From an uncultured Myxococcales bacterium (lineage in GTDB: Bacteria > Myxococcota_A > UBA9042 > CAIXZC01), in NCBI GenBank assembly GCA_903895725.1, contig CAITUV010000029.1, positions 1-64,000 on the forward strand: a DNA stretch of 64,000 bases. The letters are read 5' to 3'. A program made the translations under genes and the position numbers. Shown piece after piece: positions 44,729 to 54,400 of the stretch; the first letter of the stretch is position 1, and each line of letters begins with the position of its first letter. Under the pieces are notes generated by a model. That model made no database searches, was not told the origin of the DNA, and saw nothing but the letters and a program-made list of their open reading frames with translations.

Positions 44729-44757
44729 AGCGTAGGCGCATCGTGACGTCATGTCAA
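44729..44757 (-). promoter_or_regulatory. Promoter with perfect TTGACA and a TGACGTCA spacer palindrome
   Basis: On the minus strand TTGACA (44752-44757) and TACGCT (44729-44734) are 17 bp apart, about 33 bp upstream of the ATG at 44696. The spacer contains the perfect palindrome TGACGTCA, a possible repressor or activator site. Confidence 0.55.
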
Positions 44758-44764
44758 TTCGCCC

Positions 44765-46480
44765 CTACGGCACCGGCTCCTCGAACACCGTGGCCGAGCC
44801 GACCGCCCCGACGCACCACGCCGTGGGCTCGCCGTTCTCGATGAGCACGTTGAGCCCCCGGCTCACCCAGTCCGGAACGAAGTAGGAGGCAATCCCAGTG
44901 ACGTCGGGCGGCAGGCACTGCAGCTTGTACGGGTCCCATTTGGCCGGGTCACAGTCCTGCGGCGCCAGCACCGTGTCGAAGTCCATAAAGTCCCAGAAGA
45001 CCTCGACCAGCGCATCGTAGTCCTCGGCCCCGGTCTGGAGCGCCGCCTTGGCGATCTTGGGCAGGAGCTTGGCCTTGTCCGCAGGCAGCCCGTCCGCCAC
45101 GAGCGGCTCGAGCACCATGGGATAGATCCAGTCCCCCTTCTCCACCGTGAGCGAGGTCTCCACCGTCACGTCCGGACCGTCAATCGCCGCCTCGAACACC
45201 ACCTCGCCCAGGGGCGAGTCGGCCAGGGCCTGGTCCGACTGGACCGCATGGCCCCGGATCAGCCGGACCAGCCCCCCCTGCGCCCGCCCGGCCCGAATCC
45301 GGACGACCAGCGGCTCCCCGTGGAGGGGCACCCGATCCCCCATGTCCCAGCGCTGCATGCACGGGGCTCCGTTCTCGCCCTCGAACGGCCGCAGGATGCT
45401 CAGCTCCACGGTGGCGGACACCGGAGTCCGGCTGACAAAGGTCTTCCTGTCGCGGACCCCGTCCAGGAATCCGACCTGGGTCTTGTCCGTCACCTTGACC
45501 CACGTCGTGGGGAAGCCCGGGACGAACAGCGCATGGCGGTCGCTTCCGCCCACGACCGCAGGATGCATTCCCAGGCTGAGCTGCGCCTCCACCAGCTTGA
45601 GAGCCTGCATGTTCCCGCCGATGCCTTCCAGCGCTGAAGCCCTGCCGAATGCAGGAGACGCCGCTCCGTGCGATGCCTCCCACGCCGCCAGGTCCGTCTG
45701 CGTATACGTCGCCGCCATCAGCGTCCATGCCGTGTTCCAGATCTCGACCGCGTCGTGCTCGCGCAGGTCCCACGGGAACTCGAGACCGATGCTGAACGGA
45801 TGGTTCATGGAGAGGAGGCCCCCCTGAGAATGCACGGCATCCTGGACGGTCTTCCAATCATCGAGAATCGTGCCGTCACCCTCCGGGTCGACCATCACCA
45901 CGTCGGTCAGCCCCCACCCGTTGGCGTGGCCCGGCCCTCCGATCTCCTCGCCGGGAATGAGCAGGAGTGTGTCGCCGTTCCAGTCCGGATCAGTCGGAGC
46001 ATCCAGCGTGCGATGATCCGTTACCGACAGATAGTCGATGCCATTGCCCTCATACTCCGGGTGGTAGGCGACGAACGTTGGGTCCTGCAGGTAGTCGACC
46101 AGGGACAGGAGCGTGGCCAGAGAATCCTCACCGTCGCTGTATGGCGAGTGCATGTGCAGGTCGCCGCGGATCCACCCTTCCGCCCGCAGCCTGTGCCCGG
46201 GATCGGTGAAGTCCGAGCCTTCCGGCGCCGGTTCGAATCCCTCGCACCAGGGAACCGCGGCCACGTCGTCCGGCACGGCATCGACCGTGTCTCCTGCCGT
46301 GAGCCCTTCGGCAGCGACGCCCTCCAGCCGCTGCCCGTCGGTGCCCCCATCGCTCCCGACAGCCACGTCGGGGGCGAGATCCGTCCCCCCGTCGGGCGAA
46401 GAACACCCCGCACCGACAAGGACAAGCAGTGCGAGGACGGCAATACGGATCAACTCGGGCGGCATAGGATGCTTCGTCAT
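44765..46480 (-). CDS. PHP-domain lipoprotein
   Basis: A 571-residue lipoprotein; the ATG at 46480 starts a signal ending VGAGC. After an Asp/Val linker comes a PHP metal-dependent hydrolase domain: 'GDLHMHSPYSDG' near residue 107, LSVTDHR, LLSMNHPFS and VGGSDRHA supply the expected His/Asp metal ligands. PHP enzymes usually cleave phosphoester bonds; a lipidated, exported PHP protein with a C-terminal beta-rich domain of about 200 residues is less common but known from predicted phosphoesterases. It faces the flavoprotein gene across a 190-bp divergent gap. Substrate unknown. Confidence 0.82.
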   Translation of the reverse strand: MTKHPMPPELIRIAVLALLVLVGAGCSSPDGGTDLAPDVAVGSDGGTDGQRLEGVAAEGLTAGDTVDAVPDDVAAVPWCEGFEPAPEGSDFTDPGHRLRAEGWIRGDLHMHSPYSDGEDSLATLLSLVDYLQDPTFVAYHPEYEGNGIDYLSVTDHRTLDAPTDPDWNGDTLLLIPGEEIGGPGHANGWGLTDVVMVDPEGDGTILDDWKTVQDAVHSQGGLLSMNHPFSIGLEFPWDLREHDAVEIWNTAWTLMAATYTQTDLAAWEASHGAASPAFGRASALEGIGGNMQALKLVEAQLSLGMHPAVVGGSDRHALFVPGFPTTWVKVTDKTQVGFLDGVRDRKTFVSRTPVSATVELSILRPFEGENGAPCMQRWDMGDRVPLHGEPLVVRIRAGRAQGGLVRLIRGHAVQSDQALADSPLGEVVFEAAIDGPDVTVETSLTVEKGDWIYPMVLEPLVADGLPADKAKLLPKIAKAALQTGAEDYDALVEVFWDFMDFDTVLAPQDCDPAKWDPYKLQCLPPDVTGIASYFVPDWVSRGLNVLIENGEPTAWCVGAVGSATVFEEPVP

Positions 46481-46594
46481 GGCGATTCCCCTTGCGTAGT
46501 CGCGTCCGGGGATCAGGCTCTCCCCCCTCGCGGCCGTTTCCCGAGCGAGTCTAGTAGGTCGCCCGTGACTGTTCAAGAACGGACGCGATATGCC

Positions 46595-46623
46595 TTTCGG
46601 CATCGGGCTCGTTTCTGTTACAC
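46595..46623 (+). promoter_or_regulatory. Possible promoter for the flavoprotein gene
   Basis: TTTCGG (46595-46600) and TTACAC (46618-46623) are 17 bp apart, about 48 bp before the ATG at 46671 in a divergent gap. The match is weak. Confidence 0.3.
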
Positions 46624-46670
46624 TGCGCACCGCAGCAAGGATGCTGCCGTGAGAGTCCCAGGAGGAGAAC

Positions 46671-47261
46671 ATGGCACCGAAAGTTCTAGTACTCAAGAGC
46701 AGCCCGCGCAAGGACAGCAACAGCTCGATTCTCGCCGACGAGGTCGCTGCCGGGGCACGCAAGAAGGGCGCCCAGGTCGAGGTCGTGGCCCTCTCTCAAT
46801 CGAAGATTGCCCCCTGCAAGGCCTGCGATTCTTGTCAGAAGAGCAAGGTCGAGTTCTGCTCGATCCAGGACGACATGATCGCCCTCTACCCCAAGGTAAT
46901 CGAGGCGGATGCCATCGTCTACGCGACGCCGATCTACTGGTTCACCGTGTCCGCACAGCTCAAGCTCTTCATGGACCGATGCTATGCGCTCATGGCCCCC
47001 CATCACGAGGAAGGGGATGCCAGCCCGCTGGCCGGCAAAGCGGTCGTCCTGTGTACCACCTACGGGGACGACGATCCTCTTTGCTCGGGAGTGGTCAACG
47101 CCCGCGGCACGTTCATCGACTTCTGCGCCTATGTGGGTGCAGACCTCATCGACGTGCTCCACGGTGCCGCCCAGGAACCTGGGGAAATCAAGCAGGACAA
47201 GGAGCTCATGGAGCAGGCCCGTGCGGTCGGAGAGATGCTGGCACTCGAGGAGCCTCGATGA
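46671..47261 (+). CDS. Iron-sulfur flavoprotein (Isf-like)
   Basis: A 196-residue cytosolic flavodoxin-fold protein of the NADPH-dependent FMN reductase family. LKSSPRKDSNSS is the FMN phosphate loop and TPIYWFTVSAQLKLFMDR the conserved flavin-side helix. C49, C52, C55 and C63 make the compact CX2CX2CX7C motif of iron-sulfur flavoproteins that carry a [4Fe-4S] cluster, which suggests electron transfer rather than simple FMN reduction. The ATG follows GGAGGAGAAC. Its stop overlaps the start of a surface lipoprotein gene (ATGA), an odd pairing of a cytosolic redox protein with an exported one. Confidence 0.85.
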   Translation: MAPKVLVLKSSPRKDSNSSILADEVAAGARKKGAQVEVVALSQSKIAPCKACDSCQKSKVEFCSIQDDMIALYPKVIEADAIVYATPIYWFTVSAQLKLFMDRCYALMAPHHEEGDASPLAGKAVVLCTTYGDDDPLCSGVVNARGTFIDFCAYVGADLIDVLHGAAQEPGEIKQDKELMEQARAVGEMLALEEPR

Positions 47262-49147
47262 GGTGCGGATCGGTACTGCCCCCCCTCCTGCTGCTCGTGA
47301 TTGGCGTGGCATCGTGCGGAACAGACAGCCCCGCCCAGGTCGTCGACGGACTGGGCACGTCGGATGCTTTGCCTCTGCTTCCCGATGGCCGGCAGCATGA
47401 TTCGCTGTTGGCTCCGGACGCCCCGTCGGACGGAGACATGAACCCGGGCTCGGACAACACTGTCGGGGATGGCTCCGCTGCTGACATCCACGCGGCGGAT
47501 GGCGAGACGACCGCCCCATTGCCGGACGCTGTCGACACACAGACCGCCCCGCCCGAGGTCGGGGATCTGACCAAGGATTCGGATTCCGCCCCGGAATTGC
47601 CCTCGCTTCCGGACCTCTACTGGGAGGACAAGACGACCGAGGAAACCCCTGCCACGTGTCCAACGCCATGCGACGACGGCAACAAGTGCAATGGTGCCGA
47701 GTCCTGCGACCCGGCCGTCGGATGTATTTCCGGGACTCCGCTGACGTGCGATGACGCAGACAAGTGCAACGGCGCCGAGTCGTGCGACCCGGCCGTCGGA
47801 TGTATTCCCGGGGCCCCGCTTGCCTGCGATGACGGCAACCAGTGCAATGGTACCGAATCATGCAACCCTGCTTCCGGGTGCGTTGCCGAGGCCCCGCTTG
47901 CCTGCGATGACGGCAATGTCTGCAATGGCAAGGAGACCTGCAATCCCGCCACAGGGTGCGTGCCCGAAACATTCCCGGCCTGCCCGACTGCCGTCCCGGA
48001 ATGCGGACAGTCCGGTGGAGCCGGCGCTGCCGCCAAGAACAAGGTCGTCCCTGCCGAGGCTGGTGGATTCCGCCTGTACGACGAAGACACCTGGACCTCC
48101 ACGAGCTCAATCATCGACGGCATCGTGGCTCACCCGAGCGTGCAGCAAGTCACGCTCGACGACGTCGTGGCGAACCTCAATCGGGTTGCCACGAAGGTCA
48201 CCAACGTCGCCGGTACGGAGTGCTTCCACATCGGCTTCACCTGGAATTCCGGGGACAACGCGGTCGAGTACTGGTACCCGCAAGGCATCACCGGAACCGC
48301 CGACGCCTTTGACGGAGGGGATTACAACGGGCACAAGCTGGGCATCGTGAGCTGGTACCACAAGCCTGAGGTCGAAGGCACGGCCTTCAACAAGGGGGTG
48401 CGTCTTGCCATTTACGACGTGACCAGCATGAGCGACATCGACTACCGCCTCGTGCTGCTCGTGGAGCCATTCATGAACGGCGGCACCCCCGACTTCAAGG
48501 CGGTCCCCATCCATGCGGGGGGCCTCGCCTGGTTTGGCGGTCTGCTCTACGTGGCCGACACGACGACCGGCTTTCGAGTGTTCGACATGAACCGAATCCT
48601 CGAAGTCCAGACCGGCAACAACGACTGGATCGGGAAGATCTCCGATGCCAGCGGCTACCATGCGCACAACTACCGCTACGTGATCCCCCAGGTGGGTCGC
48701 TACAAGCTCTGCTCCGGCTCGTGCTGCACGCGCTTCTCGTTCGTGTCGCTCGACCGCTCAACGATCCCGCCGACCCTGCTTACCGGAGAATACTCGGCGG
48801 ACAGCATCTCCGGCCGCCTGGTCCGATGGCAGCTCGACGAGGCAACTGGCCGTCTGGCGACGAAGGACGGGCGGGTGCAGGCCAGTTACGCGGTCTTTCC
48901 CGGCATCGACAACGTCCAGGGCGCCCTGTCGTGGAACGGACAGTACTACATGTCGTGCAGCGGCAACGTGCTCGGACTGTACACGGCCAAGGAGGGCCAG
49001 ACCCTGGCCAAGCGCGGCTGGCCTTATGGGCCGGAGGATCTGCACTACTCGAAGTCCTCCGACAACCTCTGGTCACTCACCGAGCATCCCGGGAGCCGCT
49101 ATGTGTTCGCAGTGAAGCTTGCTTCAATCACGGCCGGCTGCAACTAG
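47258..49147 (+). CDS. Cys-rich lipoprotein with propeller-like domain resembling actinobacterial secreted proteins
   Basis: A 629-residue lipoprotein; the ATG at 47258 overlaps the flavoprotein stop and follows GAGGAG. The signal ends VASC. After an Asp/Pro linker, residues about 133-238 hold four units of 26-30 residues (CDDGNKCNGAESCDPAVGC). The C-terminal 380 residues form a beta-rich domain with 'VPIHAGGLAWFGGLLYVADT', FSFVSLDRST and a late SLTEHPGSRYVFAVKL. I recall the same pattern in secreted Streptomyces proteins. It converges with the next gene with one base between the two stops. Function unknown. Confidence 0.78.
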   Translation: MRCGSVLPPLLLLVIGVASCGTDSPAQVVDGLGTSDALPLLPDGRQHDSLLAPDAPSDGDMNPGSDNTVGDGSAADIHAADGETTAPLPDAVDTQTAPPEVGDLTKDSDSAPELPSLPDLYWEDKTTEETPATCPTPCDDGNKCNGAESCDPAVGCISGTPLTCDDADKCNGAESCDPAVGCIPGAPLACDDGNQCNGTESCNPASGCVAEAPLACDDGNVCNGKETCNPATGCVPETFPACPTAVPECGQSGGAGAAAKNKVVPAEAGGFRLYDEDTWTSTSSIIDGIVAHPSVQQVTLDDVVANLNRVATKVTNVAGTECFHIGFTWNSGDNAVEYWYPQGITGTADAFDGGDYNGHKLGIVSWYHKPEVEGTAFNKGVRLAIYDVTSMSDIDYRLVLLVEPFMNGGTPDFKAVPIHAGGLAWFGGLLYVADTTTGFRVFDMNRILEVQTGNNDWIGKISDASGYHAHNYRYVIPQVGRYKLCSGSCCTRFSFVSLDRSTIPPTLLTGEYSADSISGRLVRWQLDEATGRLATKDGRVQASYAVFPGIDNVQGALSWNGQYYMSCSGNVLGLYTAKEGQTLAKRGWPYGPEDLHYSKSSDNLWSLTEHPGSRYVFAVKLASITAGCN

Positions 49148-49148
49148 A

Positions 49149-51425
49149 CTACTCGTCCCTGCCCACGGCAATCACGTTGGCGAACTGACCGTCATTGTTG
49201 TTGCCGATCTGCGTCCACAGGCTGAAATCTGCAGCGTGCTCCGAAGGAAGGTCGTACGCATCCGGCTCTCCGCCCGTGTCGAGGAAGAGGCCGAACGTGA
49301 AGGAGTTCTCGACGAACGTGTCCGTGGTGACGAATCCGACGGCCCAGGGGGTATCGTCCTTGTAGCTGTCCTGGCCACCTGCATCCCAGAGGACGCCGCT
49401 CCCGAACAGATCACCGGAGCCGATGTTGCGGCCCCCCTTGCCATAGTAGTCATCGTCACCGGCCAGCTCGATGAGCGTTCCGATGGAGTAGTCCCGGCCC
49501 TCCCCCATGCACTGGTCCTGGACGCAGAAGTACGTGTCATTCCCGGATGAATCGAGGTGCACGCCGCCGGCAAAATGGGCAGCAGCGCCCTGGTTGTACC
49601 AGACTCCGCTGTACGAGTCGTCGCCGGACGAATCAATGAGGAAGCCGACCCCGAACCAGTAGCCCACCGCCTGAGAGAAGATCCCTCCCGAGTAGATGTC
49701 CTTCCCGGCCAGATCCACGAGCATTCCGACGCCCCCCGAGTAGGTCTCGGCAAACGGCACGGCATCGTTCCGGAACCCGTACCCGGCTCCCTGGGACATG
49801 TTGGCGTTGTAGTTCGGGTTCTGGGCGGCAGGGAATAGCACCTCGTCGTCTTCGGCCTCGAAGAAGTCGTTGCCCGCACGGTCCAGCAGGAGCGCCGCAC
49901 CTCGATATGCGGCCATCCCCTGGGCCATTCGGAATGCGTAGTAATGGTCATCCCCCTCCATGTCCAGCAACAACGCCGCACCCAGATGCACGGAGGCCTG
50001 AGCGCCGTCGATGGAATCATAGAAGTCGTTTCCTGAATCATCCTTGAGCACGGCAACACCGAGGCAGGCGGCCGCTATGCTGTCGTACCGTCCGGAGTAA
50101 GTATCGTCTCCCCCCTTGTCCAGTAGGATTCCGTACCCCAGGAAGCCTGCGGCAAATGCAGGCCCTGCTGCCTGAGTGGTGTAGAGGTCCTTGCCCGAAA
50201 GGTCGATCACGACCGACAGGGGAAGCCCCGGACGGCTGGTCGCCAGGCCGTCGAGGTAGGTATCGTCCCCGCCAAGGTCGAGGATCAACAGGTGGTCTGC
50301 GTCCTTGGCCTTGTGCATGTTCTTTCCCTTGCCCGCAATCACGATTCGCCCCAGAGGCGTGTCCATCACGAGCTTCTCGGCCACGTCCCATGCGCTCGCC
50401 CGTGAAGCAAGCGTTTCCGCCGCCGAAGTCAGGAGTTGGGCACCGCGCAACAGCTGGCGGAAGTCCACCGCATCGCCGCAGGCCTGCAGTCCATCGGCGG
50501 CGGATAGCGCTTCATACGTGGGCGTCAGGGCCTTTCCGTAGAGAACATCGTCCAGCGGGATCTTCTCGGCACAGCCGGCCATCGCCTCCTGGTGCAGCCG
50601 GTGAGCGATGTAGGCAGAGAACAGGAACTCAGCCAGGGCTTCCTGCATGTCGGCGGAAAGCCCCTGCCACTCGGCCGGAAGGGGTGCCCCGGGGTCGGCC
50701 GATACCTGCTGTACCGCACAGGCCAACGCACCGGGCGCGTCGGAAAGCTCGTGCGCACGCTCGATCAACGATGCCACGGAGCCGTCCTCCACGTACGAAT
50801 CCACTTTGTCCGACAGGAAGGAGATGAGCGTCGTCGTGTTTCCTCCGGCCTGCTCGAGCTGCGTCTCGAACGCCACCAGGTACCCCGGGTTGTCAAAGTG
50901 CCCGTGCCGGACACGGTACTCCCAGGCCAGCCGCCCGTGGGGCGAATCCTCGGGCTTAAAATCATAGACCGGGAAATCCTCGCGTGAGATCGCCACCGGG
51001 GTCTCGGCCATGGCGGCCTCTGCGAAAGCTTCGTCCACCTTCTCGATGAACTCGTCCAGTGCGGTCTCAGGCGGGGCAAGCTCCAGGGCCCCCCCGTACT
51101 CGAGGTCCAGCCCCGCCAGCGGGTCCGTGCAGCCCGGCCCGGTACCATCGGGCAGCTCGGCATCTCCAGGAGGACTGCCGTCACCACCGAGGTCGCCTCC
51201 CCCCACCTCGCCGACCGAATCGAAGGTGAGGTCTTCGCACCCGGCTCTGCCGTCCGGACAGGCAAGGGCCTCCGGCCCCGGCGCATCGGACGTCGCCGAG
51301 ACATCCGCCACCGAGTCGGCAAGGGGTCCCTCCTGCTTGCCGCCGCAGGACAGGGCGATCCACAGAACCCACACAGCCATTACGGTCGGACTGCTGTTGA
51401 TGGCGTCTCGAATCCTCCCCGACAT
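49149..51425 (-). CDS. Lipoprotein with Asp/Gly/Tyr beta-repeat domain
   Basis: A 758-residue lipoprotein from the ATG at 51425 (GGGAGG upstream); the signal ends ALSC. Residues about 100-375 are a mostly helical domain. From about 378 to 740 the chain repeats a unit of 20-30 residues built on LxDxxGxDxY (LILDLGGDDTYLDG; GILLDKGGDDTYSG; FLIDSSGDDSYSG), about a dozen times, often with an intervening QGAG or SGGVG. Regular Asp/Gly turns of this kind suggest a calcium-binding beta-roll or beta-solenoid. It lies 31 bp behind the DUF1554-tipped lipoprotein. The family is unrecognised. Confidence 0.75.
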   Translation of the reverse strand: MSGRIRDAINSSPTVMAVWVLWIALSCGGKQEGPLADSVADVSATSDAPGPEALACPDGRAGCEDLTFDSVGEVGGGDLGGDGSPPGDAELPDGTGPGCTDPLAGLDLEYGGALELAPPETALDEFIEKVDEAFAEAAMAETPVAISREDFPVYDFKPEDSPHGRLAWEYRVRHGHFDNPGYLVAFETQLEQAGGNTTTLISFLSDKVDSYVEDGSVASLIERAHELSDAPGALACAVQQVSADPGAPLPAEWQGLSADMQEALAEFLFSAYIAHRLHQEAMAGCAEKIPLDDVLYGKALTPTYEALSAADGLQACGDAVDFRQLLRGAQLLTSAAETLASRASAWDVAEKLVMDTPLGRIVIAGKGKNMHKAKDADHLLILDLGGDDTYLDGLATSRPGLPLSVVIDLSGKDLYTTQAAGPAFAAGFLGYGILLDKGGDDTYSGRYDSIAAACLGVAVLKDDSGNDFYDSIDGAQASVHLGAALLLDMEGDDHYYAFRMAQGMAAYRGAALLLDRAGNDFFEAEDDEVLFPAAQNPNYNANMSQGAGYGFRNDAVPFAETYSGGVGMLVDLAGKDIYSGGIFSQAVGYWFGVGFLIDSSGDDSYSGVWYNQGAAAHFAGGVHLDSSGNDTYFCVQDQCMGEGRDYSIGTLIELAGDDDYYGKGGRNIGSGDLFGSGVLWDAGGQDSYKDDTPWAVGFVTTDTFVENSFTFGLFLDTGGEPDAYDLPSEHAADFSLWTQIGNNNDGQFANVIAVGRDE

Positions 51426-51456
51426 CAGCCTGCCTCCCTGTTGACAGCGCCTTCTC

Positions 51457-54400
51457 CTACTGCTGGAAACAGTAGAGCGAGTACTCACCCCCGCAAGCAT
51501 TGGCGAACGAATAGTCGGTCCAGTCATCGTTGGACTTGTCCCGCAAGGCGAATGCGCTGCCCTGGATCGGGCTTCCCTGCGTCTCCGTGGTCGTCCAGCT
51601 CTTGCAATGGCAATCACCACCGTAGCAGGTGTGATTCGGATTGCCGAACAGCCCCGGAGTCCCGTCGATGCGGGTATAGGACCAGATCAGCGTGCCGGTC
51701 GTCGGGACCTTGCCGAACTCGGTCAGGTTGAGAGGCACGTTGATCGCTCCGTCCGTCAGATCGGCCCAGTTGTTCGCGATGATCGTTCCGTCCACGAGGG
51801 CATAGGGAATGCTCGACTTGGTGAACCTCGAGGCCGGCCCGGTGCTGACCGTCCCTGCGCTCAGCCATGCCTTGTACGTTCCGGACAGCCCGGCTGCCGC
51901 CGCCCGCTGCTGGCAGAAGGAGTCCGCCCCGGCGATCCCGCCGAAGTTGCCGTTGTGCCCCACGCTGCTCACGAACACGAGCTTCACATTCAGCATGGGA
52001 GGAGTGCAGATGCCCGACTTGCAGGTGTATCCAGCCTGCCCGCACGGAGTGCCGTCGAGAAGGTTCGAGTGGATGCATCCCTTGGCCGGGTCGCAGGCAT
52101 CCGTCGTGCAGTCATTCTTGTCGTCGCAATCCGGCTTGCCGGCCCCAGCCGTACACAAGCCTCCCGCACAAATATCGCCCAGCGTGCACGCATTGCCGTC
52201 GTTGCACGCAGCCGTATTGGGAGTGCTCTTGCAGCCGGCCTTGGTGTCGCACGAATCATCGGTGCACACATTCCCGTCGCCGCAAGCGGGCACTCCCGTA
52301 CCGGGCACGCAGTTGCCTCCCCCACACTGGTCCCCCAGCGTGCACGCATTGCCGTCGTCGCAGCTGACCGTGTTGGGGGCATGCTGGCACCCGAGCTTGG
52401 CATCGCAGGAATCACTGGTGCAGACGTTCCCGTCGTCGCAGGCCAGAGCTCCCCCGCCGGGCATGCACTTGCCGCCCGCACACTGGTCCCCCAGAGTACA
52501 CAGGCTTGCGTCATCGCACGCGGCCGCATTCGCCACGTTCGAGCAACCCGACGACGGCTCGCAGGAGTCATCGGTGCAGCCGTTGGCATCGTCGCAGCTC
52601 AGCATCGAGGCCGGAACGCACCATCCCTTGCTGCAGTGGTCGCCGAATGTACAGGAGTTGCCGTCGTCGCACACCGCCTGGTTGGGGGTGAATGCGCACC
52701 CGGTGAGCGGCTTGCAGGAATCATCGGTGCAGGGGTTTCCGTCGGTGCAGGTCAGCGCACCCGACCCGATGCAGCCGCCCAGGTGGCAGTGGTCGCCGGT
52801 GGTGCAGAGGTCTCCATCATCGCATGCGGCCTGGTTGAGCTTGTGCAGGCACCCCTGCCCCGGGACGCACGAGTCGTCGGTGCAGGCGTTCCCGTCGTCG
52901 CAGTCGAGGAATCCCGTGAAAGCACATTCCCCGCCGGCGCAGGAGTCGCCCGTCGTGCACTCGTTCCCGTCATCACAGGGACCGACAGCAGAGTCGAACT
53001 TGCAGCCCGCACCCGGGTCACACGAGTCCATGGTGCACAGGTTCCCGTCGTTGCAGGCAAGCGGCTTGCCCGGGACGCACTTCCCGCCAATGCACTGGTC
53101 ACCCAGCGTGCAGGCATCCAGATCATCGCACGAGAATCCCTCGTGATGAGGTACCAGGGAACACTGGCCGGTGGCCGGGGTGCACATGGGCTTCAGGCAG
53201 GGAGCGTCGCTCCCGCTCGCATCCGGGCACTCGACCACGGAGCCCGGGACGACGGCGCACGAGAACGGAAGCTTCCCCTTGTCGCAATACAGGGTCCCGT
53301 TGCACAGATCATCGTCCTCGAACGCAGCGCAATCTGCGTCGGCCAGGCATTCGCAATCGAGCTTGAATCCGGTGCACTCGCCCGCATCGCACTGGTCCTT
53401 GACCGTGCAGGGATCGCCGTCGTCGCACGGCTCGGAGTTACTCTGCGCCGTGCACCCGCCAAACCCGTCGCACAGGTCCGTGGTACAAGGGTTGCCGTCA
53501 TCGCACACGATGGGCAGCCCGACGCAGATTCCGGCCTCGCAGTGATCACCCGCAGTGCACGCATTGGCATCGCCGCACTCGCCGCCGTCGAGGGTTTCGT
53601 GGCCGCACCCCGCCTCGCCGAGACACGTGTCTGCAGTGCACTCGTTCCCGTCGTCGCACAGCTCGACGTACTTCCCGCGGACCAGGGTGGGCTCGTCACT
53701 CTCCCCATCGCAATCATCGTCCTTCCCGTTGCACTCCTCCGCCGCAGGAATCACGGCATCGCAGGACGTCAGCCCCCCTTCCGTGCAGATTCGCTTGCCC
53801 GCGCACTCGCCGTGGTCATTGCCGACCGAACACGGTGTCCACAGACCCAATGCGAGGGACTTGGCCGTGCAGGGGCACACACCTGCATCAGCCACGCACT
53901 GCCACGTGGAGACGCCGTCGACGCTGGAGGCTTCCTTGCACGAGAAACCCCAGGGACATCCCCCACCCTCGACCTCTCCCCCGGGAGCACAGGTTCCCCC
54001 GCAGAAGCTCCCCTCTGCACCGTAGTCGACGCATGCGTCATCCTGTCCGCCCGAGCTCTTGCAGTCTGCGCTCGTGGCGCACGGCTTGCACAGATTGGCG
54101 TGCGGTGAGACACACACATAAACCACGTCCGGATCGGTACCGGCCACCTGCCGACAAACCCAGCCGGGAGGGCATTCCTCTGTACAGGCCTGGGAGCAGA
54201 CCCCCTCCCCCATCTGCTCGACGCACCAACCGGACAGGCATTGTTTGTTGTCCGTGCACGGATCCAGGAAGCACCCGCTTCCCCCTTCACAGGCCGGCGG
54301 CTGTATCTCCTGCAGCCCGATTTCCGACAGGTCCTGCAGTGCGTCGCCACCCGGCACCGAGTCCCCCGCCCGCCCCTCCCCGGTCTCCCCGAACCGAACA

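Noticed and set aside
46230..46240. GGTTCGAATCC, identical to a tRNA T-loop core
   Set aside because: It lies inside the PHP lipoprotein coding sequence, and no acceptor or anticodon arms fit around it.
45668..47257. Upstream extension of the 47258 lipoprotein frame
   Set aside because: It runs antisense to the PHP gene and through the flavoprotein gene; the ATG at 47258 has a good ribosome site and starts a signal peptide.
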